Assembly (NCBI RefSeq): GCF_004369205.1
Contig: NZ_QFGA01000002.1
Span: 682,001-746,000 of the forward strand
From: Pelotomaculum schinkii
GTDB taxonomy: Bacteria; Bacillota; Desulfotomaculia; Desulfotomaculales; Pelotomaculaceae
DNA length: 64,000 nucleotides
Reading direction: 5' to 3'
A program made the position numbers and the translations under genes. The first letter of the stretch is position 1. Every line of letters starts with the position of its first letter. The notes beneath the pieces are model-generated. The model was not told the DNA's origin. It did no database searches and saw only the letters and a list, made by a program, of their open reading frames with translations. Positions 42,207 through 50,999 of the stretch are shown one piece after another.

Positions 42207-43661
42207 TTAGAAACACAAGTTTCCGGGATTCATGATGTTGTTGGGGTCAAAGATCTTCTTAACCCGCTTCAATAATGAAGTATAGGAGCCTGCCCGCTCG
42301 TACATCATTGGCGCCAGCACGCCATAGGGCCTGGTGAAATAAGCCCCTTCGTTGATAAGAGCTGCTGCGGCTTCCTTGTATAGGTTGGCGATGTTTGCCT
42401 TTTCGCTTGCATCTGCGGGATTATAGAAAAAGGTGAACTCCAACTGGCAGGCCCTGTTGTGCTCGATGGGCTGTACGTACACACCGAGATCTTCAGGTTT
42501 GTAACCGTACTTAACAGCCACAGCCTGGACCGTTTTCACATAAGCCGGGGTGGCTTTCGGCTTGCAGATGAAGAAGAGGCTCTGGGAAGCGCCTTTCCAC
42601 TGGTTCTTCCAATATACTTCCTTGGGCCAGGGATTTCTTAATAGAGGCAGAAGCTTTTTCCCGATCCCGGGGAAACCGGGCAGGTTATCGGTAAGAGCAA
42701 TATCCTTGAATTCATTCTTCATTACCCCGTTAAGGAATTTCTCTTCATAGGCTATTTTCTCTTCGGGGCGGCGCACGAGGCCGCAAATGACCACTACCAG
42801 GGTCCAGGGCGGCAGGGCCTTCCGCAGTGCTGCAAAATCATCGGGCCATTTATCGGCAAGAATCGTGGCCAGATCAACATTATTGAGCAGCAGGACCTCC
42901 TCGCCAATTCTTCTCGGTAGAATTCTATAAAGGAATTCCTGGCCGCGAGCCAAATCAGTAATAGGCGCGAAAAGAACTTTGTCTATCTGCGGCTTGTGTT
43001 CGATTTTAAGGTTTGACCAGGTTAACGCACCCATGGTACCCTGTGCGCCCTGGACTAAACGGTAGAAGTCAAGGCCTGGGCCTGAGGGGTTACTACCATG
43101 GGCTTTGGATTGGGGGTACCCGTGTACGCTGGCTGAACCGCCTCTAAAAATATCACCGTTGGGCCAGACAACTTCAAAACCCTGCATGGGCTCGTTATAT
43201 TCATAAACTGTATTGGTCGGCACTTCCCTTTCGAGATAATCGGTAAGGACTGAACGATCCTTATGCGGACAAAGCGGCATAACCATCCGCATCCCCTGCT
43301 TATCCAGTTCCGGCGCCAACTGCCCCCAGGTTACACCAGGTTCAATGCGAATCCGGCGGTCAAAGACGTCAATTTCGATAATCTTGTTCATTTTGCCAAG
43401 GTCCATGACGATTCCGCCCTGCTTGGGTATAGTACTGCCATGGAAATGCACCTTTGAACTGACCGGCACCACCGGAACGTTGTTCTCGTTGGCCCATTTC
43501 ACCACCGCTGAGACCTGTTCCGATGACTCGGGCTGCACCACAATATTGGCCATTCCGGCAGGCAGGAGACTTAAATCCTGTGCATACTGCAGAAGGTCAT
43601 CCCTTAAGTCGCTCACGTTCTCCTTACCAACAATCTTTTCCAACTCGTCCTTTATGCTCAT
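42207..43661 (-). CDS. FAD-linked oxidase, GlcD-like, module copy A gene 1
   Basis: 484 residues; AAGGAGG before ATG 43661. PCMH-type FAD domain: SIKDELEKIVGKENVSD, VVPVSSKVHFHGSTIPKQGG, VTWGQLAPEL. C-terminal domain ends FDPNNIMNPGNLCF, the GlcD-type end. First gene of the three-gene operon. Colinear with the gene at 55690. The substrate is unknown. Confidence 0.88.
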   Translation of the reverse strand: MSIKDELEKIVGKENVSDLRDDLLQYAQDLSLLPAGMANIVVQPESSEQVSAVVKWANENNVPVVPVSSKVHFHGSTIPKQGGIVMDLGKMNKIIEIDVFDRRIRIEPGVTWGQLAPELDKQGMRMVMPLCPHKDRSVLTDYLEREVPTNTVYEYNEPMQGFEVVWPNGDIFRGGSASVHGYPQSKAHGSNPSGPGLDFYRLVQGAQGTMGALTWSNLKIEHKPQIDKVLFAPITDLARGQEFLYRILPRRIGEEVLLLNNVDLATILADKWPDDFAALRKALPPWTLVVVICGLVRRPEEKIAYEEKFLNGVMKNEFKDIALTDNLPGFPGIGKKLLPLLRNPWPKEVYWKNQWKGASQSLFFICKPKATPAYVKTVQAVAVKYGYKPEDLGVYVQPIEHNRACQLEFTFFYNPADASEKANIANLYKEAAAALINEGAYFTRPYGVLAPMMYERAGSYTSLLKRVKKIFDPNNIMNPGNLCF

Positions 43662-44119
43662 GGTGTCCTCCTTTCAATTGAAAAAGCGTTAATTGTGGAT
43701 CTCCATGGAAATTTTAATAGTTAATTTACAGCACAATCTTCATAAAACCACCTCCAATAGTGAAGATTCCTTGATGTTGGTTAATTCTCTCCGGGATGAA
43801 TAAGAAGATTTTTAAGTTCCAATAATCCCTATGCTATTATCGGGTAATCTATTATAGGTTATAGTAGTTTGTGAAAATTGTCATAACCACTTCTATAAAT
43901 ATGGGGCCTTTTTGCGAGCACCCAAATTCTTATATCAGTAAGGCGCCTCCCTTATTTATTTGATTAAATTATAAATGGATGAAAAACTATAATCTATTCA
44001 CGTTTCCGAGGAATCCGAGCCGGAAAAAAGCTTGGTTTTTCTTCACTTCATACGAAAAGGTCCGGTTGCCCATATCAAGGCAGCCGGACCTTTTTTACAA
44101 TCGTTCACTTGGTGAGAAT
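43662..44119. other. Upstream region of module copy A
   Basis: No gene. Contains AT-rich direct/inverted motifs (ATCTATTATAGGTTATAGTAG near 43849-43869) and the repeated hairpin block at 44055-44096. The operon promoter should be here, but boxes are not clear. Confidence 0.4.
44055..44096. terminator. Repeated terminator hairpin, copy 1 of 3
   Basis: GGTCCGGtTGCC with GGCAgCCGGACC (44059-44070, 44079-44090), T-runs on both sides. Similar hairpins with similar flanks are at 57681-57713 and 63241-63282. Confidence 0.8.
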
Positions 44120-45508
44120 TTATCTCTTTAACAGGGTCTCTCCATAATATCGATACAACTTAATGGCCAACAGGAGCTCAAGCTTTGTATCTTTATCCTT
44201 CAAATCAAGGCCGGATATTTTTTCAGCTTTTTCCAGGCGGTATCTAAGAGTGCTTGGATGGATGAACAGCTCCCTTGCCGCGCTTTGAATACAGCAATCT
44301 TGTTCCAAATAACAGGCCAGGGTTTCAATCAGGTTTGTATTATGTTCAACACCATACTCGTACAGTTTTCCAATGATGCGCCGTACAAACTCTGACAGGG
44401 TTTGATCGTTGCCTGGCTGCGGCAGAATGCCCATCAGCCGCAGGGAATGATAGTAAAACACGCCTTCTTCAGTACCCGGTTGGGGGCCCGTAAATGATAT
44501 AACCTTGCAGGCTTCGGCAAAGGCCACCCTATAGTCCCGCGGATAAAAACACTGGCGGCCTACACCTATTTTTACCTTACATTGCGTAAAGGTTATTTTG
44601 AGCGCTTCAAATATAACCTGAAGGTACTCAGTTACAACTGATGATTCCAGTTTTCTTCCGTCAGTTGATTGAACCAACAGTACCGCTTGCTCATCATTAA
44701 CAGCGATTACATTGGCATTCAGATCAAGGTCACTGGTAATACTAAACAAAACATCTTCTATTTGCTGCTGTCCGGTCGCATTTTTGATTTGGATGACAGC
44801 CAAAACCATCTCCCTGGACAGATCCAGACCGAGGATCCCTTTTTCCCATTGAATGATATCGTCCTTGCCTTTATCATTGATAAGGCCGAGGATCAATGTT
44901 CTCCTCATTTCATCTTTCAGTTCCACTTGCGCATGCCGCAGAGTCACCAAAAAGACCAGGCTGTGCAGCGCAGCTTTGATCAATCTCATTTGATTCCAGT
45001 CTAATTCTTTTATAAATACGTGTAGATATCCTTTAATTTTGTTTTTTATTACAAAAGGGAATATTTGTCTGGGGTAGGTTACCCCGTAATCCGGCAGCTC
45101 CGGTAATTCTATAGGCTGTCCGGAACTCTGCGCCAGGTGGACATAATTAATGATCCTCGGATCAACACGCTGAGGCTTTAAATATTTTTTCCCTTCTCTT
45201 TTCTTAATGTGTGTAAAGGTGGTCTCATTATTATTAGACCGTGCAAGGACACGGAAAAATTCATCCTCGATAAGGATGCTCGTCTGACACTTTTTGGCCA
45301 GTAGATCAGCTATACCTTGATAGCCTCGCCCATTCACAATGATTTCCATAAATTGATCATAAAACGCATCCACTTCAAAATCGTTGGGATTAAGCAACTT
45401 TGTCCCCATAATTTCGTTTACCCCCAATGTTATTTGTGCAAAATGCGCATAAGACATTAAGAAGATGCCGACGGAATTCCTAAACCCAACAATACGTGTT
45501 AATGTCAT
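44120..45508 (-). CDS. PucR-family transcriptional regulator
   Basis: About 430-462 residues depending on start (ATG 45409 is behind GGGGGT; the frame is open to 45508). The C-terminal PucR HTH_30 domain has LIETLACYLEQDCCIQSAAR then ELFIHPSTLRYRLEKAEKIS. A GGDEF-like middle domain (VIQIKNATGQQQIE, VKIGVGRQCF) is typical of the CdaR/PucR group. It probably senses a substrate of the neighbouring catabolic genes and activates them. A close paralogue is cut by the right edge of the window at 63296. Confidence 0.88.
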   Translation of the reverse strand: MTLTRIVGFRNSVGIFLMSYAHFAQITLGVNEIMGTKLLNPNDFEVDAFYDQFMEIIVNGRGYQGIADLLAKKCQTSILIEDEFFRVLARSNNNETTFTHIKKREGKKYLKPQRVDPRIINYVHLAQSSGQPIELPELPDYGVTYPRQIFPFVIKNKIKGYLHVFIKELDWNQMRLIKAALHSLVFLVTLRHAQVELKDEMRRTLILGLINDKGKDDIIQWEKGILGLDLSREMVLAVIQIKNATGQQQIEDVLFSITSDLDLNANVIAVNDEQAVLLVQSTDGRKLESSVVTEYLQVIFEALKITFTQCKVKIGVGRQCFYPRDYRVAFAEACKVISFTGPQPGTEEGVFYYHSLRLMGILPQPGNDQTLSEFVRRIIGKLYEYGVEHNTNLIETLACYLEQDCCIQSAARELFIHPSTLRYRLEKAEKISGLDLKDKDTKLELLLAIKLYRYYGETLLKR

Positions 45509-45532
45509 TATATCATTGAAGCTTAAAAAAAC

Positions 45533-45568
45533 ATAACCCTGTCCGGGGCAGAAACCAGACAGGGTTAT
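45533..45568 (-). terminator. Terminator of the first acyl-CoA dehydrogenase gene
   Basis: ATAACCCTGTC/GACAGGGTTAT (45533-45543, 45558-45568), then seven T on the minus strand. Confidence 0.9.
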
Positions 45569-45626
45569 CAGTAAAACAGTTGCGCATCAAAATGCTGGTA
45601 TTGTATGCTAAAACGTTATTGAGCCA

Positions 45627-47153
45627 CTAAAACATTCTATCTTTGGTTACAAATTCCGGAGCCCACCTGTAGTATTCCTTGGGATAGGCTTTCTTCAGGC
45701 CTTTGTAGTTGGCCTTGACGAGCTGCAGCCCGCCTTTTTTGGTCCGGTAGGTCATGACCAGGCCCTGTTCTTCCAGAGCGTCTAGTACCTTGACCAGAGC
45801 TTCGTCATCAGCCTCAATGTATTCCTTAATATCGCCCAGGGTCATATGCAGACCCTGGTTGACCCTGTAGTCTTCGCCCAACACGGCCAGAACATTGTCT
45901 TCGCTCAGAGCCAATTTCTTCTCAACAGGTCCTGCCGCCGGCACCGGCACACCCAGCCTTTCGCTGATAACCCGGCGCGGCATCTGCATGTCTTCCGCCA
46001 TCAGCTTGAGGCCGGACCTGAAAATAACCAGCCTGCAAGCTTCCAAAGTACCGCCTGCAATATAATCCGTCTTGGCAACTTCAAAAATGTTCTGGATCGG
46101 GTAGAAACGGTTTACCCCGTCACCGCCCATAACCTGTGTGGCGTCACAGCTTGAGGCAAATGTGTTTTCAGCGCCAACGGCCTTGACCATGCTGGCTTCA
46201 ATCGTAATGTCCTTACCAAGGTCCCAAAGGTATGCCGTGTAGTAGACAGATATACGCGTCGTTTTGAGCCGCGAGATGATGTCCGCGATCCTGGTCTGGT
46301 TGCCGGCGATATCGATGGTAGGCCGGCCGAACTGGACCCGTCTTTGAGAGTAAGGTACAGTATACTGCAACAACATTCTCTGCCAGGCAACGGCGGAAGC
46401 AGAAATCAGAGTCCTTTCAAAATTGAGGCCGTGCATCAAAACTTTCCAGCCTTCACCCTCCTGGCCAATCCTGTTTTCCACCGGTACGATTACATTATCG
46501 AAATCCAGAGAACCATTTTGTACATTCTCGAACCCGAGGATCTCATTGATCCTTTCCGAGGAGAAACCGGGTGTACCTTTTTCAACAACAAAAGCGGTGA
46601 GATGGCGGTGTTTTTTGATATCCTCAGGGTTGCTGCTCGTCCTCGTATACACGATGTAATGCTGCGCCACGCCGGCACCGACGATAAAACGCTTTTTGCC
46701 GTTAAGGACATAATGGTCGCCTTCCAGTTTTGCTTCCACTTCCATGCCGGAAGCATCAGTGCCGGCAGTCACCTCGGTAATAGCAACGCACCCAAGCTCA
46801 CCTTGGGCGATACGCGGCAGATACTTTTTCTTTTGTTCTTCCGTACCGAAGTCAAGAAACTGCATCAGGCCGCCCATCATATTTCCTACGATGATCCTGC
46901 CCATACCGGGACTATAGCTGTGAACTTCCTCAGCCACGATGCAACCGCCTGTGCAACCCAGGCCCATTCCACCATATTCCTTGGGGATGGCAGCGCCTGT
47001 AAATCCTGTTTTGCCAAACTCTTCATATAAATCGAAGGGGAATTCTCTCGCCCATCTGGTTTCCATTTCCCGACCCGCGATCTTTTGCATAAATGCTTTT
47101 ACATCTTTTGCCAGCTGCTTGTGCTCTTCACTCCACCAGGGAAAGAAATCCAT
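45627..47153 (-). CDS. Acyl-CoA dehydrogenase with C-terminal extension (copy 1)
   Basis: 508 residues from ATG 47153 (AAAGGAGG upstream; the longer frame to 47267 lacks a site). ACAD core: FDLYEEFGKTGFTGAAIPKE, AITEVTAGTDASG, RFIVGAGVAQHYIVYTRT and QRRVQFGRPTIDIAGNQ. The base position used by MCAD reads AGGTLEAC with no Glu. A Glu is present in GLNFERT, the position used by isovaleryl-CoA dehydrogenase, so the enzyme can still be active. About 110 extra residues follow the core, with a helix-turn-helix-like pattern (LHMTLGDIKEYIEADD, LDALEEQGLVMTYRTKKGG). Electrons should go to EtfAB. Its own terminator follows. Confidence 0.88.
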   Translation of the reverse strand: MDFFPWWSEEHKQLAKDVKAFMQKIAGREMETRWAREFPFDLYEEFGKTGFTGAAIPKEYGGMGLGCTGGCIVAEEVHSYSPGMGRIIVGNMMGGLMQFLDFGTEEQKKKYLPRIAQGELGCVAITEVTAGTDASGMEVEAKLEGDHYVLNGKKRFIVGAGVAQHYIVYTRTSSNPEDIKKHRHLTAFVVEKGTPGFSSERINEILGFENVQNGSLDFDNVIVPVENRIGQEGEGWKVLMHGLNFERTLISASAVAWQRMLLQYTVPYSQRRVQFGRPTIDIAGNQTRIADIISRLKTTRISVYYTAYLWDLGKDITIEASMVKAVGAENTFASSCDATQVMGGDGVNRFYPIQNIFEVAKTDYIAGGTLEACRLVIFRSGLKLMAEDMQMPRRVISERLGVPVPAAGPVEKKLALSEDNVLAVLGEDYRVNQGLHMTLGDIKEYIEADDEALVKVLDALEEQGLVMTYRTKKGGLQLVKANYKGLKKAYPKEYYRWAPEFVTKDRMF

Positions 47154-47632
47154 ATTTTTTTCCTCCTTTAAGATTATAGTGATTGATTGCAGATTGCCAT
47201 TGATAATGCGTATTCCTATGTGGCCGGGGTTTAAGTCGATCGTTTCCAGGTTATCCCTTAGCCCCAACTCTTACGCTCCCGGTAACGGTCTTGTTGTCCT
47301 TCCCCCTTTGCTGCTTAATTTAACTCTAGGGAAGTCTTTTCGATAAACAGTTGGTTATTTCCCCAGGGGTTAGAATGACTGCTATAGTTGATAGTATAAT
47401 CAATGGTTTTAGTATCACCTATAGTAGTTGCCGCAGAAAAAAAGCTCTATTTCAAAAACAGAAGCATGTTAAATAAAACACTTTCTATGATACTATTTTA
47501 GAAGATGTTCAGGTCAAACAACATCTACAAAGGCTAGATAGATCTTTTATTAACAATAGTAATTGTATAGTAGTGTATTTAAAAGATCAAGTCTAAATTT
47601 ATCTTAAACGGTGCGCCAGGCAGGCTTTACCA

Positions 47633-47678
47633 ACTTAAAAGTCCTGTCCTCAGAGTCAGCTGGACAGGACTTTTAAGT
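47633..47678. terminator. Perfect 17-bp terminator hairpin beside the dehydrogenase relic
   Basis: ACTTAAAAGTCCTGTCC pairing with GGACAGGACTTTTAAGT (47633-47649, 47662-47678). Confidence 0.8.
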
Positions 47679-47696
47679 ACAACCTGCGTGTACTTC

Positions 47697-47944
47697 TTAT
47701 ACGATATTCTGCGCTTTTACCAATATTCTATCCTCTGTTGCCCAGGTCGGGAACCACCTGTGGTATTCCTTCGGATGCGCCACTTTCAGGCCAGTAGGTA
47801 ACCTTGACAAGCTGGATGTCCTTTTTGTTCCGCAAGACCATGACATAGCCTTTTTTTTCCAGGGCGGCGTCATCAGCGGCAATATATTCTTTGCTATCGC
47901 CCAGCGTCATATGCAGGCCGGGGTTGATCTTGTATAATAAATTA
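47697..47944 (-). pseudogene. C-terminal relic of an acyl-CoA dehydrogenase
   Basis: Nearly the same DNA as the last 230 bases of the gene at 51000 (INPGLHMTLGD, EYIAADDAALEK, GYVMVLRNKK) but with a deletion of about 21 bases, further indels that shift the frame, and no N-terminal part. A recent partial copy. Confidence 0.85.
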
Positions 47945-47982
47945 AGGAAAGTAAGAATTAAGATATGAATGAAGGTGACTAA

Positions 47983-48261
47983 ATGATAAAGATTGAGTTT
48001 ACCGATGACGCTAAGGATTATATCCGCAAAAAAAACGCCGATTCCATTACCGTAGATATGATGTCATTTTACTATGGGGGCCAATACAATGAACCTGTCG
48101 TATCACACGGTAAACCAACTTCACCTCAAAATTACGACTTAGTAGTTGTAAACGGGATTAAAGTCTATATTTTTAAAGGCGCCGAAACCGAACCGGATGG
48201 GATTACAATATCCGTAGCAGAAGGTAATCAAAGACTGCATGTAGCAGGGGTTGGTTTATGA
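47983..48261 (+). CDS. HesB-like / CC-Se motif family protein lacking the Cys or Sec
   Basis: 92 residues, GAAGGTGAC before ATG 47983. FTDDAKDYIRKKNADSITVD, then GGQYNEPVVSHGKP and VYIFKGAETEPDGITI. It is the paralogue of the in-frame-UGA gene at 48562, but the glycine loop GGxGG has become YYGGQ and the key Cys or Sec is absent. Such small HesB-related proteins are thought to take part in sulfur/selenium or cluster handling; this copy may have lost that role. Confidence 0.7.
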   Translation: MIKIEFTDDAKDYIRKKNADSITVDMMSFYYGGQYNEPVVSHGKPTSPQNYDLVVVNGIKVYIFKGAETEPDGITISVAEGNQRLHVAGVGL

Positions 48262-48499
48262 CAAACTGGGTTAAAGTAATGGAAAGAAAAATCTAACATA
48301 TAAGAGCCGGCAGCCTGATTGCATTGCATACGCTTTAATTCTGCGTTTTGAGCCAGGGAAGAGTGCTTGCAAGGCATCGCCTCCACAAAATTTTACGCAT
48401 TACCCTTTTTAGAACCGTCCGCCTTTCCGATTTAAACATTCAATTAAAAAGAGACCGTTCTCACGACCTCCAGTAGCTTTTTCTCCCCAAGTTAAAAGT
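48262..48499. other. Intergenic, no gene seen
   Basis: About 240 bases; GAGACCGTTCTCACGACC near 48450 and no trusted reading frame. Confidence 0.4.
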
Positions 48500-48541
48500 A
48501 AGCCCGGCTTTATTCCGGCCAGGCCGGAATAAGCCGGGCTT
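48500..48541. terminator. Very strong bidirectional hairpin
   Basis: About 20 paired bases with a one-base loop and one bulge: AAGCCCGGCTTTATTCCGGC against its complement, between the convergent genes 47983 and 48562. Confidence 0.85.
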
Positions 48542-48561
48542 ATTCCTCACTTACTCAACAC

Positions 48562-48870
48562 TTATCCCAAATCAGTTTGTGCATATACTAACCCTGATAC
48601 GCGCAGCCAATTAAATGCACTCGGCTCAACTTCCAGGAATATTTTAATTCCATCCGGTTCGCTTTCGGCGCCTTTAAACATATAGACTTCGAGCCCGTTC
48701 GCATTCACTAAATCGTACTTTGCAGTAGAAAGCGGTTTGCCTGCTGACACGGCAGGTTCCCAGAAATTGCCTCCTCATCCGCCTAAATTCATCATATCCA
48801 CTGTAATCGAGTCGGCGTTTTTTTGGAGGATATAATCCATGGCGTCATCGGTGAACTCAACCTTTAGCAT
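48562..48870 (-). CDS. Predicted selenoprotein (HesB-like / CC-Se motif family), in-frame UGA
   Basis: 102 codons from ATG 48870, with GGAGGGAT eight bases upstream. The frame is LKVEFTDDAMDYILQKNADS then TVDMMNLGG, UGA at codon 32 (48775-48777), then GGNFWEPAVSAGKPL, VYMFKGAESEPDGIKI and a normal TAA. The UGA sits exactly in the glycine-rich loop where this family carries Cys or selenocysteine. A hairpin CCTGC/GCAGG with a seven-base loop begins about 18 bases after it, the distance of a bacterial SECIS. An ordinary nonsense mutation is the alternative, but sequence on both sides is well kept. Confidence 0.75.
48740..48756 (-). promoter_or_regulatory. Candidate bacterial SECIS element
   Basis: Stem CCTGC/GCAGG, loop CGTGTCA on the minus strand, 18 bases downstream of the UGA at 48775-48777. 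Longer weak pairing extends on both sides. Confidence 0.5.
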
Positions 48871-48973
48871 TAAGTCATCCCTCCTTCTTTTTTACTTTCT
48901 TAGTAATATATGATATTCTACACTATATTTTAATTTTCCTCCCTCTAATACCACTTGTCTTTATAATAGTTTT

Positions 48974-48995
48974 TTTGAAACGTATACGTTTCAAA
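48974..48995. promoter_or_regulatory. Perfect 22-bp palindrome, likely operator
   Basis: TTTGAAACGTA and its exact complement, centred on TATA at 48983-48986. It lies about 105 bases upstream of the selenoprotein gene, next to a TATAAT on the plus strand (48962-48967). Resembles an operator for a dimeric repressor. Confidence 0.6.
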
Positions 48996-49204
48996 CTTGC
49001 TGAGCAGACAAAAAAACCACCTAATGTTTAGGCGGTTACACAAAAAATACTGAAATGAGTATGGCACAATTATATTACCATATTTTAAGGGATTTTGCTA
49101 TGCTTTATAGTATTTCTACATTAAAGCAATTCCTGAAGTTATTTAAATGCAAGATAGGCATTACCAACACCGAAATTTTTTATCTGATAACGTTTTTTAA
49201 AGAT
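48996..49204. other. Intergenic, no convincing gene
   Basis: AT-rich. A 62-codon plus-strand frame at 49055-49243 has no ribosome site and runs into the terminator. Confidence 0.4.
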
Positions 49205-49237
49205 AACTGGGGGTCTCTCATAAAGTGGCCCCCAGTT
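49205..49237 (-). terminator. Terminator of the CoA-transferase operon
   Basis: AACTGGGGG/CCCCCAGTT (49205-49213, 49229-49237). Confidence 0.75.
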
Positions 49238-49279
49238 CAATAATACAATCTTAAGGCTTAAAAATATTTATGCGTCTTC

Positions 49280-50899
49280 TTAGATTGCACCCTTAGCTTC
49301 CAGGTAAGCCTTCAAGCCGCCCCATTTTTCCTGGAACAGCTCAGCCGGCATCAATTTCGGACCGCCTTCGGGGATGATCGGCTTGAATTCCATTTGATCC
49401 AAAATATGAGTCTGCAGATCGATGCCAGGCGCTATTTCTGACAGAAGCAGGCCCTGAGCAGTCCCTACGAATACGCATCTTTCTGTTACATACAGGATTT
49501 TGTGTCCGTCATGCACGGCTTGCTTCAAGCTGAAGGAGTTCTGTGGAATCTTTTTAACGAACTTCTTGAACTTGCCTTCTTTGTCTATAACCAGCTTGCC
49601 GTCCTCGATATGTGTTTTAATGCCGCCTGCAGTAAAGGTGCCTATAAATACCGCGAGCCTGGATGTAGCACAAATGTTCATAAATCCACCTACACCCTTT
49701 AATACGCCGCCCATTAAGCTTGTATTCAAGTCACCATTTTGGTCCACTTCGCCCAAACCGAAAGCGCCAAACTCCAATCCGCCGCCGTCGAAGAAGTTGA
49801 AGTGGTCGCCCTGGTCGGATAAGGATTCGACATTGTAGTGAGCGCCGAAGTTTATGCCTGCGGCGGGTACTCCGCCAACTGCGCCTGATTCTGAAATCAG
49901 AGTAAGGGCGCCGCTGATGCCCTCTTCAGCCAATATACTGCCAACCATCTGGGGCATACCCAGACCGAAGTTGGCTTTTGCGCCAAGAGTTACTTCCATG
50001 GCAGTTCTTCTTAATGCGACTTTAACTCCATCGAACGGGATTACATCTGCCCCGGTTGATACGTCGACCTTGGCTTCCCCTGTGAATGCGGGATTATATT
50101 TTCCGCCTGTAGTGCTGAGGCGTCTTTCCGGCTGCGTCTCAACAACGATATAGTCTACATAGATTCCGGGAACTTTAACCATCTTGGGATGGATTGTGCC
50201 GGTTTCAACGACTTCTTCTACCTGGACAAAAACCTTGCCGCCGTTAGCCCTAACAGCCTGGGCAATTGTTAACATTTCAAGATTGTAGGGCTCTCTGTCG
50301 GTAGAGATGTTGCCGTTTTTGTCGGCCTTGGTTCCTCTCATCCAACCGACATTGAGGTCCATGCCTTTGAAGAACAGTATTTCTTCTCCCCTGAAATCAG
50401 GGATGTACTCAACAAATTGCTCTTTGCTGTCTTTAGCTAACTGGTTGATTGCTCCGCCGTCCACACGGGGGTCGACAAAGGTGTTAAGACCGCATTGGGA
50501 CAAGGCGCCCTTCATGCCTCTGGCTTGTTCCTTGTAAACCTGTAACAGGGTACCCAAGGGCAGGTTCCAGCCTGCTATTTTATTACTCATTAATTGCTCG
50601 GTTAAGAAATCGGAGCAGGCAGAGTGCGAGCAAACCCATCTTTCCATCAAACCGGTATGCGCCAGATGGTCTTCACACCGGCAAAAACCATTTTCTTTAG
50701 TAGCTGCAAAGCCCCCGCCGCCTGCCGCGTGGGTATAGCCGATGCTTTTGGGATGACTGGTCTCCAAAAATCTCTTTTCAACTTCCATTAAAATTTCTTC
50801 CGGCGTCCCGGAGCATCCAAATGTGGCAACTGCAATGTTGTCGCCATCATTGATCAAATACGCGGCTTCCTTAGCCGTGATAAATTTCGGTTTTGACAT
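49280..50899 (-). CDS. Family I acyl-CoA:carboxylate CoA-transferase
   Basis: 539 residues from ATG 50899 (CGGAGG upstream; the frame is open to 50953). Same family as the gene at 37536 but less AT-rich: FITAKEAAYLINDGDNI, catalytic Glu in LISESGAVGGVPAAG, IGTFTAGGIKTHIEDG and VTERCVFVG. Lies 100 bases after an acyl-CoA dehydrogenase on the same strand, so it probably activates the acid that the dehydrogenase then oxidises. Confidence 0.9.
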   Translation of the reverse strand: MSKPKFITAKEAAYLINDGDNIAVATFGCSGTPEEILMEVEKRFLETSHPKSIGYTHAAGGGGFAATKENGFCRCEDHLAHTGLMERWVCSHSACSDFLTEQLMSNKIAGWNLPLGTLLQVYKEQARGMKGALSQCGLNTFVDPRVDGGAINQLAKDSKEQFVEYIPDFRGEEILFFKGMDLNVGWMRGTKADKNGNISTDREPYNLEMLTIAQAVRANGGKVFVQVEEVVETGTIHPKMVKVPGIYVDYIVVETQPERRLSTTGGKYNPAFTGEAKVDVSTGADVIPFDGVKVALRRTAMEVTLGAKANFGLGMPQMVGSILAEEGISGALTLISESGAVGGVPAAGINFGAHYNVESLSDQGDHFNFFDGGGLEFGAFGLGEVDQNGDLNTSLMGGVLKGVGGFMNICATSRLAVFIGTFTAGGIKTHIEDGKLVIDKEGKFKKFVKKIPQNSFSLKQAVHDGHKILYVTERCVFVGTAQGLLLSEIAPGIDLQTHILDQMEFKPIIPEGGPKLMPAELFQEKWGGLKAYLEAKGAI

Positions 50900-50999
50900 T
50901 ATACACAAACCTCCGTTTACTGAATTTTCAAAAATCTTTACTGATAGATGCAATAATCACATGTGATTATTGCATCTAAGCAACCTTATAAAGCCTTTT

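Noticed and set aside
43662-44119. Sigma-54 promoter ahead of the redox module
   Set aside because: No TGGCAC-N5-TTGC-like sequence found on either strand.
46344-47030. 228-codon plus-strand frame
   Set aside because: Antisense over the acyl-CoA dehydrogenase; no ribosome site.
49055-49243. Plus-strand 62-codon frame
   Set aside because: No ribosome site, AT-rich, reads into a terminator hairpin.
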